A stretch of DNA of 32,021 nt from a bacterium (GCA_004560305.1 SFVI01000017.1:1-32021); one strand, 5' to 3'; shown: positions 23,494-31,763, numbered from the stretch's first letter. Numbers and translations are program-made. The notes: generated by a model from the sequence alone, not told the origin.

Positions 23494-26400
23494 AAGCCTA
23501 TCCCTGCTTTTGACAGCGGCCCTGCTTCTGTCCCTGGCCCTGCCCTGCGCCTATGCCCAGGAGGAGACCTTACATATCTCCACTGTCCAGGAGCTGAAGG
23601 ACTTCGCCGTGAATTGCACCCTGGTGGAGTATTCCCAGGGCCTGCAGGTAAAGCTGGATGCGGACATCGACCTGGAGGGCCATCCCTTTACTCCCATCCC
23701 CAGCTTTTCCGGCAGCTTTGACGGCGGTGGCCACACCATCAGGAACTTTGTACTGGCCACCGACGGCTCCCACCAGGGCTTTTTCCGCTACCTGCAAGAG
23801 GGCGGCAGCATCAAAAACCTGAAGCTGGAGGGCCGGGTGGAGCCGGATAACAGCCGCTGCCAGGTGGGCGGCCTTGTGGGCACCAGCTATGGCAGCATTG
23901 AAAACTGCTCTTTTGACGGCAAGGTCACCGGCCTGAACTATGTGGGCGGCATCGCCGGGGAGAGCTACGGTACCATCAGCAATTGCAGCGTCCAGGGCAG
24001 CATCAGCGGAAAACGCTTCACCGGCGGCGTGGCAGGCTACAGCACCGGCAGTGTCAGCGCCTGCCAGAACCATGCCCAGGTGAACACCGGCATCTCCGCC
24101 GGCGGCCTGGAGCTGCAGAAACTCACGGTGGAAAACATGAGCCTCACCGGCGCCGAGGATACCGACGTGGTCTCCGACAGCGGCGGCATTGTGGGCTATT
24201 CCACCGGCAGCATTGAAAGCAGCGTCAACTACGGCGCCGTGGGCTACCCCCACTACGGCTATAATGTGGGCGGCATCGCTGGGCGTCAGTGCGGCTATAT
24301 CACCGGCTGCACCAACGAGGGACAGATCTGCGGCCGCAAGGACGTGGCCGGTATTGTGGGCCAGATGGAACCCTATCTGAAGCTGCTCAGGTCCGCCTCT
24401 CTGGCCGATGAGATACAGACCCTCCAGGCCATGATCGGAAACCTGCTGGCCAATGCCGGGGCCTTCAGCGATGAGATGCAGGCAGCCCTGACCAACATCA
24501 AAAACAGTACCGGCAAAACCATGGAAGACCTGCTGGTGAAAACACCTGCCACCCCGGGAACACCGGAGGTGCCGGAAAAACTCGCTGAGGGCGGCGAGAC
24601 CGGAGGAACGACCGGTGGCGAGACCGGAGGAACGACCGAGGGAGAAGCCGGTGGAACGACTGAGGGCGGCGAGACCGGCGGCAGCACCGGCGACTCCGGC
24701 AGCGGGGGCGGTGGAACGGATTCACCCGCTGTGGAGCCTGCGCCTGTCCAACCGGAGCCCGCGCCCCAACCTCGGCCCGAAGCGGCTTCAGAGTCTCAGT
24801 CTGAACCGGTGGCGGAGCCGGTGGCCAGCAGGGAAAAGACCGGCGGCATTGTCCTGCTGGGACGTGAGAAACCCCAGGGCGGTATTGTTCTGCTGAGCAG
24901 CGGAGAGCCGGACACCGCAACAGACCCGGGCACTTCGACGGATCCGGGTACCGCAACAGACCCGGGCACCTCCGAACTCCCAAGCCCTGACGAGATCAAA
25001 GACAATCTGCAAAGCGATACCATGAAGGACAATCTGAATCAGATGTCCTCGGATATGGATTATTTCAACTCCGTTCTGGGCGCGGCCTCCGACTCTCTGG
25101 GCGGGGATATGAACGCGGTGGCCTACCAGTTTTCCAAGGTTCTGATTATGATGACCAACGCCCTCAGCGGCCAGAACCTGATGGATATGTACGATGATGT
25201 ATCCAGGAAGGAGCCTGCCGACAGCACCGATGGCCGGGTGAAGGACTGCGTGAACCGGGGCGCCGTGGAGGGTGACACCAATGTGGGCGGCATTGCCGGC
25301 GACATGGGCATCGAGTATGAGTTCGACATGGAAAACCAGCTGATGAGCATTTTCACCGCCCAGAATGTGATCAGCAGCGCCTACCAGAGCAAATGCATCG
25401 CCAGCGGAAACAAAAACTACGCCCCCATCACCGCCAAGAAGAATAATGTGGGCGGCATTGCCGGCCAGTGCCAGGTGGGCCTGGTGGAAGACTGCCAGGA
25501 CTACGGCGCCGTTTACAGCACCGAGGGAGGCTATGTGGGCGGCATCGTCGGCAACTCCATCACCCTGGTGAGAAGCAGCTACGCCATGTGCGAACTGGAC
25601 GGCCAGGAGTTTGTAGGCGGCGTGGCCGGCTACGGCACCGAGATCACCGAATGCGCCACCCTGATCTCTGTGGGCGATGTTACCGCCTGCTGCGGCGCCA
25701 TTGCCGGCTGGGCCGACATGAGCGCCGGGAAGATCACCAACAATGTCTACAGCCACCCCAGCCTGGGCGCGGTGGATGGCATCAGTTATCAGGAGAAGGC
25801 CCAGGCCATAGACTATGCCCAGCTTCTGAAGCGGGAGGGCCTGCCCCCGGACTTCGGCCAGCTGAAGCTCAGCTTCGTGGCCGACGGCAAGGTGGTGGCG
25901 GAGCTGCCCTTTGAATACGGCGGCAGCATTGACCCGGCCGACCTGCCTGAAGTTCCCGAAAAGCGGGGCTGTTCCGGCAGCTGGGCCCCCTACGACTATT
26001 CCGCCCTCTACCTCAGCGACACCGTGGAAGCCGTCTACACCGCACGCCAGGGCACCCTGGCCGCCAATGCCCCCGGCAGCACCGAAGAGAAGTCTCTGGT
26101 CCTTGTGGAGGGCGACTTTGACAGCAAGGCCAAGCTGAGCCTGCGGGAGTACACCGGCACCGGCCCGGCGCTGGAAAACGGGACCATCCGGGAAAAGTGG
26201 GTGCTGCGCATCGACAGCAGCTTGGACGGCGGGAAGTATCAGGTCCATTACCTGAAGCCGGCGCTTCTGACCAGGCACGGCCAGATCACCCTGTACAGCC
26301 GCACCGGCGACGTGTGGACCAAGCTGGGCACCCGGGAGAGCGGAAGCTATCTGGTCTTTGACTTGACGGAGGACAGCCTGGTCTTCTGCGCGGTGGAGTT

Positions 26401-26533
26401 TGAACGCCGGCCCAATCCGGCGCTCCTGGCCGGCGGTGGGGCCCTGGCCCTCCTGGCCGTGGGAACGCTGACGGTCCGGGCTGTGAAGAAGAAAAAAGAA
26501 AGATCCGCGCCGGCGGAAGCAACTTCCCAATAA
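23480..26533 (+). CDS. large secreted GLUG-repeat protein with C-terminal membrane anchor
   Basis: 1017 residues. A signal peptide (1-26, ending AYA) precedes GLUG repeats at about 125-290 and again at 605-730, with units such as VGGLVGTSYGSIENCSF and VGGIAGESYGTISNCSV, which should form a beta-solenoid. Between them lie a helical region, a Gly/Thr/Glu and Pro-rich linker (about 370-500) and another helical stretch. The end has one membrane helix, NPALLAGGGALALLAVGTLTV, and a Lys/Arg tail; no LPXTG motif is seen. GGAGGG precedes ATG 23480. Overlap with the MMPL transporter gene suggests the two act together at the cell surface, as substrate, adaptor or wall-spanning partner (inference). Confidence 0.85.
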   Translation: MMKRRSLSLLLTAALLLSLALPCAYAQEETLHISTVQELKDFAVNCTLVEYSQGLQVKLDADIDLEGHPFTPIPSFSGSFDGGGHTIRNFVLATDGSHQGFFRYLQEGGSIKNLKLEGRVEPDNSRCQVGGLVGTSYGSIENCSFDGKVTGLNYVGGIAGESYGTISNCSVQGSISGKRFTGGVAGYSTGSVSACQNHAQVNTGISAGGLELQKLTVENMSLTGAEDTDVVSDSGGIVGYSTGSIESSVNYGAVGYPHYGYNVGGIAGRQCGYITGCTNEGQICGRKDVAGIVGQMEPYLKLLRSASLADEIQTLQAMIGNLLANAGAFSDEMQAALTNIKNSTGKTMEDLLVKTPATPGTPEVPEKLAEGGETGGTTGGETGGTTEGEAGGTTEGGETGGSTGDSGSGGGGTDSPAVEPAPVQPEPAPQPRPEAASESQSEPVAEPVASREKTGGIVLLGREKPQGGIVLLSSGEPDTATDPGTSTDPGTATDPGTSELPSPDEIKDNLQSDTMKDNLNQMSSDMDYFNSVLGAASDSLGGDMNAVAYQFSKVLIMMTNALSGQNLMDMYDDVSRKEPADSTDGRVKDCVNRGAVEGDTNVGGIAGDMGIEYEFDMENQLMSIFTAQNVISSAYQSKCIASGNKNYAPITAKKNNVGGIAGQCQVGLVEDCQDYGAVYSTEGGYVGGIVGNSITLVRSSYAMCELDGQEFVGGVAGYGTEITECATLISVGDVTACCGAIAGWADMSAGKITNNVYSHPSLGAVDGISYQEKAQAIDYAQLLKREGLPPDFGQLKLSFVADGKVVAELPFEYGGSIDPADLPEVPEKRGCSGSWAPYDYSALYLSDTVEAVYTARQGTLAANAPGSTEEKSLVLVEGDFDSKAKLSLREYTGTGPALENGTIREKWVLRIDSSLDGGKYQVHYLKPALLTRHGQITLYSRTGDVWTKLGTRESGSYLVFDLTEDSLVFCAVEFERRPNPALLAGGGALALLAVGTLTVRAVKKKKERSAPAEATSQ
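24592..24690 (+). repeat. in-frame tandem repeat in the GLUG protein linker
   Basis: Imperfect 24-27-base units encode GGETGGTTG, GGETGGTTE, GEAGGTTE and GGETGGSTG. A second short repeat, ACAGACCCGGGCAC-like, occurs at 24920-24970 (TATDPGTS units). Such tracts change length by slippage and set the reach of surface proteins. Confidence 0.7.
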
Positions 26534-26543
26534 AGCAAAAAAA

Positions 26544-26574
26544 CAGGGCGCTGTCCGTTTTGGACAGCGCCCTG
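26544..26574 (+). terminator. terminator of the MMPL-GLUG operon
   Basis: CAGGGCGCTGTCC (26544-26556) pairs perfectly with GGACAGCGCCCTG (26562-26574). The T tract is poor on the plus strand (GGATTTAT); on the minus strand it is followed by TTTTTTTGC, so it also suits minus-strand transcripts from the small membrane protein gene. Confidence 0.75.
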
Positions 26575-26589
26575 GGATTTATAACGCTC

Positions 26590-26645
26590 TGCCAAAGGCT
26601 CCCCTTGCCAAGAGAAGCTGTCGGCGAAGCCGACTGAGAGGTTCG
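26590..26645. repeat. degenerate arm related to the 195-bp element
   Basis: GCCAAAGGCTCCCCTTGCCA followed by GAAGCTGTCGGCGAAGCCGACTGAGAGG resembles one arm of the 195-bp element read on the other strand (CTCCC stretch, GCTGTC hairpin, GACTGAGGG). Only about 55 bases remain. Confidence 0.5.
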
Positions 26646-26649
26646 TTAC

Positions 26650-26756
26650 CTCTCCGCGCTCCATCAGAACCGTAGGGGCGAGCACTGCTCGTCCGCCTGT
26701 TCCGTCCTGCTGTGTTTTGCGGACGTGCAATGCACGCCCCTACGCTGCGCGGAGAG
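26650..26756. repeat. nested palindromic intergenic repeat
   Basis: Outer arms CTCTCCGCGC (26650-26659) and GCGCGGAGAG (26747-26756) enclose 26-base inverted repeats (26671-26696 and 26719-26744) sharing CGTAGGGGCG and CGTCCGC. Each inner repeat carries its own small palindrome, GAGCACTGCTC and GTGCATTGCAC, with paired substitutions. No coding signal is present. Together with 26590-26645 it fills the gap between 26534 and 26788. Confidence 0.75.
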
Positions 26757-26788
26757 ATGAAGGACGATGGATGCCGGCAGGCGGCCCG

Positions 26789-27067
26789 TCATTTCCCCGC
26801 CGCCATTTTGTAGGCAAAGACGATCATCAGAAGGCTCAGGGCCGCCGCAGTACCCACCAGCGCCGCCTCAAAGCTGAAGGGCAGCACCTTCCGCAGCAGG
26901 AAAACCGCGCCCAGCGCCGCCACATCCACCAGCATCCGCAGGGCGTTGGAGGCCAGCAGCAGCTTGTCGTTGCCCTTGTTCAGGGCCTTTTTCGTGATAA
27001 AGGCGTTCAGCAGCGCGGCCAGGCTGCCCCATATCAGGCCCGCCACAGCGCCGATCAGATATTTCAT
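26789..27067 (-). CDS. small integral membrane protein (ATP synthase subunit I-like?)
   Basis: 92 residues with three or four hydrophobic segments: YLIGAVAGLIWGSLAALLNAFI, a central amphipathic LLLASNALRMLVDVAALGAVFLL, and AALVGTAAALSLLMIVFAYKM. The pattern, with a central RMLVDVAAL, recalls the AtpI-like accessory proteins of Firmicutes, but no ATP synthase genes are nearby. ATG 27067 has GGAG 8 bases upstream; the long in-frame extension to 27739 crosses another gene and is not real. Function is uncertain. Confidence 0.65.
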   Translation of the reverse strand: MKYLIGAVAGLIWGSLAALLNAFITKKALNKGNDKLLLASNALRMLVDVAALGAVFLLRKVLPFSFEAALVGTAAALSLLMIVFAYKMAAGK

Positions 27068-27223
27068 AGCGCACTCCTCAAATAATGAATTTTTAGAAAT
27101 TTTACCACAGTTTGCCGCCCTTGCCAAGCCTTTTATCATGCAGCATTTGCCTCGTTTAATCTTTTGACCAAAGCAGATAATAGCCATGTAAGGCTTTACA
27201 ATAAAAAGAAAGGAAGCTAAACC

Positions 27224-27397
27224 ATGAGCCCCAAAGAACTGCTCTATATTGAGGACGCGCTGAGCCATACCCAGTTTTTGATGAATCAGTGCCGCGACGC
27301 CGCCAACCAGCTGACGGACCCTGCCCTGAAGCAGCAGGCCCAGCAGCTTGTCAACGGCAACCAGAAGCTCTTCACCGCGTTTTATAATCTGGTTTAA
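27224..27397 (+). CDS. 57-residue helical protein preceding a coat protein gene
   Basis: MSPKELLYIEDALSHTQFLM begins a short, Gln-rich protein that ends TAFYNLV. Two long amphipathic helices are likely (residues 3-28 and 31-55). AAGGAAG lies 7 bases before the ATG and the next gene starts 12 bases after the stop, so it is the first gene of a two-gene unit with the CotF-like gene. Small helical partners of this kind are often found with CotF-type genes. The function is unknown. Confidence 0.75.
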   Translation: MSPKELLYIEDALSHTQFLMNQCRDAANQLTDPALKQQAQQLVNGNQKLFTAFYNLV

Positions 27398-27409
27398 GGA
27401 GGAAGCACA

Positions 27410-27658
27410 ATGAACGACAAAGAAATCATGGAGGGCATCCTCCTTACCACCAAGGGCGCCTGTGACCTGTATATGCACGGCGCCATCGAGTCCGGCACTC
27501 CCAAGGTCCACCAGGCCTTCAACACCGCCCTGAACGACGCCATCTGTATGCAGAACAATGTCTATAAGCAGATGAGCGACCACGGCTGGTACACCACCGA
27601 GCAGGCCCAGCAGCAGAAGCTCCAGCAGGTCAAGCAGAAGTTCTCCACCATGCAGTAA
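27410..27658 (+). CDS. CotF family spore coat-like protein
   Basis: 82 residues. MNDKEIMEGILLTTKGACDLYMHGAIESGTPKVHQAFNTALNDAICMQNNVYKQMSDHGWY is the four-helix ferritin-like pattern of the coat F family, including the final MSDHGWYTTEQAQQQK. Such proteins are found in coats of endospores and, in Clostridia, in many paralogues of unclear role. A strong AAGGAGG (27396-27402) lies 7 bases before the ATG. A terminator follows immediately. No sporulation sigma-factor promoter could be assigned with confidence. Confidence 0.88.
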   Translation: MNDKEIMEGILLTTKGACDLYMHGAIESGTPKVHQAFNTALNDAICMQNNVYKQMSDHGWYTTEQAQQQKLQQVKQKFSTMQ

Positions 27659-27663
27659 GCCCG

Positions 27664-27694
27664 GCCGCCTCTGCATCACAGCAGAGGCGGCTTT
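27664..27694 (+). terminator. terminator of the coat protein unit
   Basis: GCCGCCTCTGC (27664-27674) and GCAGAGGCGGC (27681-27691), a perfect 11-bp stem followed by TTT. Confidence 0.85.
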
Positions 27695-27755
27695 AAGAAT
27701 TATTAAGAATCTTAAGCAAGCTTTAAGATTTTTCGGCACTTTTTTGTGCTATACT
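27693..27755 (+). promoter_or_regulatory. four phased TTAAG repeats and -10 box
   Basis: TTAAG occurs at 27693, 27703, 27712 and 27723, that is at 9-11-base steps on one DNA face, upstream of TATACT (27750-27755). The -35 region is poor, which fits a promoter needing an activator. Phased direct repeats are typical of OmpR/PhoB-type response regulators. Confidence 0.55.
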
Positions 27756-27788
27756 CTGGGCAGAAAATGGAAATCAGGAGGACAAATC

Positions 27789-30227
27789 ATGAACCGAAGC
27801 ATCAAACGCAGCCTGTCCCTGCTGCTGATCCTGTGCCTGGCCCTGAGCCTTGGCGCCTGCGGCAAGGGCAGCGATGGCGGCAGCCAGACAAAAGACAGCG
27901 CCGCCACGCCCGCCCCGGACTTTGTCTACGCGGCGGAATATCAGGACATACATAATGAAAGCGATATTGACTATGCCCCGGAGCTGCTCTGTGAAGAAGG
28001 CTTCCTGCTCAGTTACCGGGAGAAGGTGGGGGAGCGGCCCATCCCCCAGGGCGTGACGCCGGAATATGAGGGCCAGTATGACATCATGGAGCCCCGCCTG
28101 GCCCTGGGCGGCCTGGACGGCAGTATCACGCCCCTGGCGGCCTATACCCCCGTAAGCCCGGAGATTGACGGCGAGGACAAGCGGGATTTCAATACCAGCC
28201 AGACCATCAACAGGGTTTTCCGCAATGAAGAGGGCAATTTCGTGGTGCTGGAGAGCGTCTACACCTCCTGGTCTGAGGCCCCGGAGGACCTAAAGGCCGA
28301 CGATCCGGACTACTTCAACTACCTGCAGAGCGACTCCGCCTATTACCTGCGCACCCTGGATGAAACCGGGGCGGAGCTGAGCCGGGGAAAGTTGGAGCTT
28401 ACGGACCCGGACAACTTCTATGCCTATAATTCCCAGCTGGATGAGCAGGGCAACCTGGTGGTCTCCCGGGAGGGCGGCATCCTGGCCTTTAAGCCGGACG
28501 GCAGCCCGGCCTACCAGATCGATTTTGAGGGCTGGGTCTACTCCATGGCCAAGCTGAAGGACGGTCGGGTGGGCGTCTACGCCTATGATACGAGCGCCAC
28601 CGACTACAGCAAGGCCATGGCCCTGCGTATTATCGACAGCGCTGCCGGCAGCTTTGAGAAAAAGACCTACACCCTGGCCAGGGCTGTATATGAGGTCATC
28701 TCCGGCGGCGGGGACTATGACCTGTATTACAGCTCCGGCACCCACTTCTACGGCTATAAGCTGGCAGAGGAGAGCGGCGAAATGCTCTTTGACTGGATCG
28801 GCTGTGACGTCAACAGCGATGCCCTGCAGCGGGTCTCCGTCCGGGAGGACGGCGTGGTGGAGGGCTTCATCGGCAACTATGACGAGGATGCCGATGATTA
28901 CAGCTTTGAGTATGTGTCCGTCTCAAAGGTGCCCTATGACGCGGTGCCCCATAAAGAGAGTCTGAGCATGGCGGTGATGTACCTGGATTACCACACCCAG
29001 CAGGCCATCATCGACTTCAACCGCTCCAACGACAGGTACCGCATTGACGTGCGGGACTACTCCGAATACAACTCTGAGGATGACTATTCCGCCGGCCTCA
29101 CCAAGCTGACCACGGAGATCATGGCCGGCAATATGCCGGATATTCTCTCTGTCGCCGAGTCCATCCCCTACCGGCAGCTGGCGGCCAAGGGCCTGCTGGA
29201 GGATCTCTACCCCTATATTGACGCCGACGAGCAGCTGAGCCGGGGCGACTTCTTCCCCAATGTGCTCTCCGCCATGGAGCTGGACGGCAAGCTCTACGCC
29301 GCCTGCGCCGGCTTCGCCGTGGAGACTGCCGTGGGCGCCAGCAGCGTGGTGGGGGACACCCCGGGCTGGACCTATGACGATTATTACGCCGCCCTGGCCA
29401 CCATGCCGGAGGGCTGCGAGGGCTTTGACATCGGTGTGGACCGGGATACCATGCTGGAGGTCAGCCTGGCCCTGGACATGACCGACTATGTGGACTGGGC
29501 CGCCGGCACCTGCAATTTTGACAGCGAGAATTTTGTCAAGGTACTGGAATTCTGCAAGCCCTTCCCGGATGCCTCCTACTACGAGAATTACGAATACACC
29601 GCCGAGGACAGCCCGGCCAACCGGGTGGCCCAGGGCAAGCAGATGCTCTGCGTGGCCACCTTCTCCAGCACCGACTTTTTCTACATGGATTATGACAAGG
29701 TGTTCGGCGGCCAGGCCACCTGCATCGGCTTCCCCACCAATAAGGGCGTGGGCAACACCCTTGCCATGCTGGAGAGCTACGCCATGAGCAGCAGCTGCCA
29801 CAATAAGGAGGCCGCCTGGCAGTTCCTGCGGGGCTTCCTGACCGAGGAATACCAGATGGAAGGCTACTACCTGCCCACCAATCAGAAGACCTTTGAAAAG
29901 CAGCTGGAGAAGGCCATGGAGGTAGAGTATGAGAAAGACGCCAACGGCAACTACCTGCTGGACGAAAACGGCGAGCGGATCCCCGTCTCCCGCGGCTCCG
30001 TCTATGACGGCATGGAGACCTATGACATCTATGCCACCACGCCCCGGCAGGCCCAGATGCTGCGGGATGTAATCGCCTCCGCCACCAAGATGATGGACTA
30101 TGACACCAGCATCATCAACATCGTCAAGGAGGAGGCCGCCGCCTACTTCGCCGGTCAGAAGACCGCCCAGGAGGTCTGCAAGCTGATCCAGAGCAAGGTC
30201 AATATTTACATCAACGAACAGAAATAA
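27789..30227 (+). CDS. two-domain extracellular solute-binding lipoprotein (orphan)
   Basis: 812 residues. The lipobox LGAC makes Cys24 the membrane-linked residue. Residues about 40-390 form a strand-rich domain with repeated short units (DGSITPLAAYTP, NEEGNFVVLESVYTS, DEQGNLVVSREGGILAFKPDGSP, LKDGRVGVYAYD), suggesting a beta-propeller. Residues about 395-812 are a family 1 solute-binding fold: AIIDFNRSNDRYRIDVRDYS, MPDILSVAESIPYRQLAAKGLLEDLYPYI, YYLPTNQKTFEKQLEKAM. AGGAGG precedes ATG 27789 by 7 bases. No permease or ATPase gene adjoins, so it may bind sugars or glycans for a transporter elsewhere or act as a sensor (inference). Confidence 0.85.
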   Translation: MNRSIKRSLSLLLILCLALSLGACGKGSDGGSQTKDSAATPAPDFVYAAEYQDIHNESDIDYAPELLCEEGFLLSYREKVGERPIPQGVTPEYEGQYDIMEPRLALGGLDGSITPLAAYTPVSPEIDGEDKRDFNTSQTINRVFRNEEGNFVVLESVYTSWSEAPEDLKADDPDYFNYLQSDSAYYLRTLDETGAELSRGKLELTDPDNFYAYNSQLDEQGNLVVSREGGILAFKPDGSPAYQIDFEGWVYSMAKLKDGRVGVYAYDTSATDYSKAMALRIIDSAAGSFEKKTYTLARAVYEVISGGGDYDLYYSSGTHFYGYKLAEESGEMLFDWIGCDVNSDALQRVSVREDGVVEGFIGNYDEDADDYSFEYVSVSKVPYDAVPHKESLSMAVMYLDYHTQQAIIDFNRSNDRYRIDVRDYSEYNSEDDYSAGLTKLTTEIMAGNMPDILSVAESIPYRQLAAKGLLEDLYPYIDADEQLSRGDFFPNVLSAMELDGKLYAACAGFAVETAVGASSVVGDTPGWTYDDYYAALATMPEGCEGFDIGVDRDTMLEVSLALDMTDYVDWAAGTCNFDSENFVKVLEFCKPFPDASYYENYEYTAEDSPANRVAQGKQMLCVATFSSTDFFYMDYDKVFGGQATCIGFPTNKGVGNTLAMLESYAMSSSCHNKEAAWQFLRGFLTEEYQMEGYYLPTNQKTFEKQLEKAMEVEYEKDANGNYLLDENGERIPVSRGSVYDGMETYDIYATTPRQAQMLRDVIASATKMMDYDTSIINIVKEEAAAYFAGQKTAQEVCKLIQSKVNIYINEQK

Positions 30228-30244
30228 GGACCCAATACACACAA

Positions 30245-30277
30245 ACCCGGCTCTCCCATCTTTTGGGAGAGCCGGGT
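30245..30277 (+). terminator. terminator of the solute-binding protein gene
   Basis: ACCCGGCTCTCCC (30245-30257) pairs with GGGAGAGCCGGGT (30265-30277). Its right arm is repeated at 30471-30487. Confidence 0.8.
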
Positions 30278-30487
30278 CAGCTTGTCAAAAAAGTCCTTAT
30301 TGGACTTTTTTGACCGCTTCAACCGCCGAGCATTTTGATTTTATCAAAATGCTGCTTCGCCCGAAAAGCCATGATGTTCAAGGCTTTTCTGCGGCGGGTT
30401 ATTGGAACGCGAGAACACAACTATGCCGCTGCCTGTGGCAGAAGAAGGCATAGTTGTGTTTCCGCAGCCGTTTTGGGAGAGCCGGGT
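30261..30487. repeat. multi-hairpin block flanked by a 17-bp direct repeat
   Basis: TTTTGGGAGAGCCGGGT occurs at 30261-30277 and 30471-30487. Between lie four strong hairpins: 30284-30314 (13-bp perfect stem), 30329-30353 (AGCATTTTGAT/ATCAAAATGCT), 30363-30389 (GAAAAGCC/GGCTTTTC) and 30414-30460 (14-bp perfect stem with an inner CTGCC/GGCAG). AACCGCCG (30321-30328) and CGGCGGGTT (30392-30400) enclose the second and third, giving a branched fold. No gene is visible. The layout suggests insertion of a small structured element into the terminator with target duplication, or a local duplication. Confidence 0.7.
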
Positions 30488-30533
30488 TCTTACGCAGACC
30501 GCGGAAGCGGAATGATCTTGACTTCTTCTGACG

Positions 30534-31763
30534 TCAATCGAACACAAGCCAGTCGTCGTCGCCGGGGGTGGGTTTCGGAGCCGGCGTGGGCGCTGTGGTC
30601 ACCTGGGGGCCGGCCGGGACTTCCGGCTCCGGGGCCGGTTCCGGCTGCTGCGGCTCCGCCTGGGTTTCCACGGCTGCGGCCGGCCTCTGCACCGGGGCGG
30701 TCTCCTGCTTGCCCAGCTGATAGTAGTAGGCTCCGTTGAGCACCGTGGTGCAGCAGGCGGCCCCGTTGTGGAGATACACCAGGTCCAGCTTCCCCTCGGT
30801 CACCGGGGCGGTGTAGGGGTTGATGGTGCTGTTCACCATGTCCAGCCAGTCGTAAAGGTCAAGGAAGGTGTAGCTCAGCTCATGCACCTCCTGGGGAGTG
30901 TTGGGGGCGGTGTAAAAATTGATGTTCTCCGGCGAACACATCAGGGCCTGCCGGATGAAATAGGCGATGTTGGCGGCAGACAGGTTGGTGTCTGTGTTGT
31001 CGGCCAGGATCCTGGTCACCTTGCCCACATTGGGGATGTTGCCCAGACGGATGAACTGCTCCGCCGCCGCCTTCAAAAATTCATGCTGCATCTCAATGCG
31101 CTCCAGATCGCCGTTGACATAGCCCTTGCGGTAGCGGCACAGGCCCATGGCCGTCTCCCCGTCCAGCAGCTGATAGCCCGGCTGCAGATGAATCACCGGC
31201 CCATCGTCATAGTCCATGGCCTGGGGCACATCGAAATACACCCCGCCCAGTACGTCCACCACCTGAATGATGGCATCCAGATCGATCACTGCGTAGCAGT
31301 CCACGTCAAAGCCGGTCAGCTTCTTCACATGGCTGCGCAGGGCGTCGATGCCGTTGCCGCCGTTGTTTTTGCTGCCCCAGTACACGCTGTTCAGCTTCCG
31401 GTTGTCCCACTCCACGTTGATGATGGTATCCCTGGGGATGCTGACAAAATCCAGCTTGTGGCGCACCGTGTCCAGCTTGCCCACCATGATGGTGTCGGTG
31501 TTGCCGGTGCCGTCGTCGTTGCCGGCCAGCAGGATGGTGTAAACGCCGTCCTTGCGCTTGGTGTCGAAGGGACTGCCCTTGTCATCCTGGGCCTTGACCC
31601 CTGCGGCGCCGGGGCTGGGGCTGGCCGCCGCTGGGGTAGGCTCCGGCGGCAGGGCCGGCGCCCGTTCCCAGAGCCTGTAGGCCCCCGCTGCCAGTCCCGC
31701 CGCCAGCACCACAGCGCCCAGGGTGATCCCGGCAATCTTTAAAAACTTTTTCCTGTCCTTCAT
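30534..31763 (-). CDS. LytR-CpsA-Psr (LCP) family cell wall ligase-like protein
   Basis: 409 residues. One N-terminal membrane anchor (about 8-28) is followed by a Pro/Ala linker and the LCP domain (about 72-240): GVYTILLAGNDD, DTIMVGKLDTVRHKLDFVSIPRDTIINV, VDVLGGVYFDVPQAMDYDD and GETAMGLCRYRKGYVNGDLERIEMQHEFLKA, with Arg and Asp residues that bind polyprenyl diphosphate substrates. LCP enzymes attach teichoic acids, capsule or other glycopolymers to peptidoglycan outside the membrane. The C-terminal 70 residues are a Pro/Ala/Glu-rich tail ending DDDWLVFD. AGGAG lies 6-10 bases before the ATG. Confidence 0.93.
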   Translation of the reverse strand: MKDRKKFLKIAGITLGAVVLAAGLAAGAYRLWERAPALPPEPTPAAASPSPGAAGVKAQDDKGSPFDTKRKDGVYTILLAGNDDGTGNTDTIMVGKLDTVRHKLDFVSIPRDTIINVEWDNRKLNSVYWGSKNNGGNGIDALRSHVKKLTGFDVDCYAVIDLDAIIQVVDVLGGVYFDVPQAMDYDDGPVIHLQPGYQLLDGETAMGLCRYRKGYVNGDLERIEMQHEFLKAAAEQFIRLGNIPNVGKVTRILADNTDTNLSAANIAYFIRQALMCSPENINFYTAPNTPQEVHELSYTFLDLYDWLDMVNSTINPYTAPVTEGKLDLVYLHNGAACCTTVLNGAYYYQLGKQETAPVQRPAAAVETQAEPQQPEPAPEPEVPAGPQVTTAPTPAPKPTPGDDDWLVFD

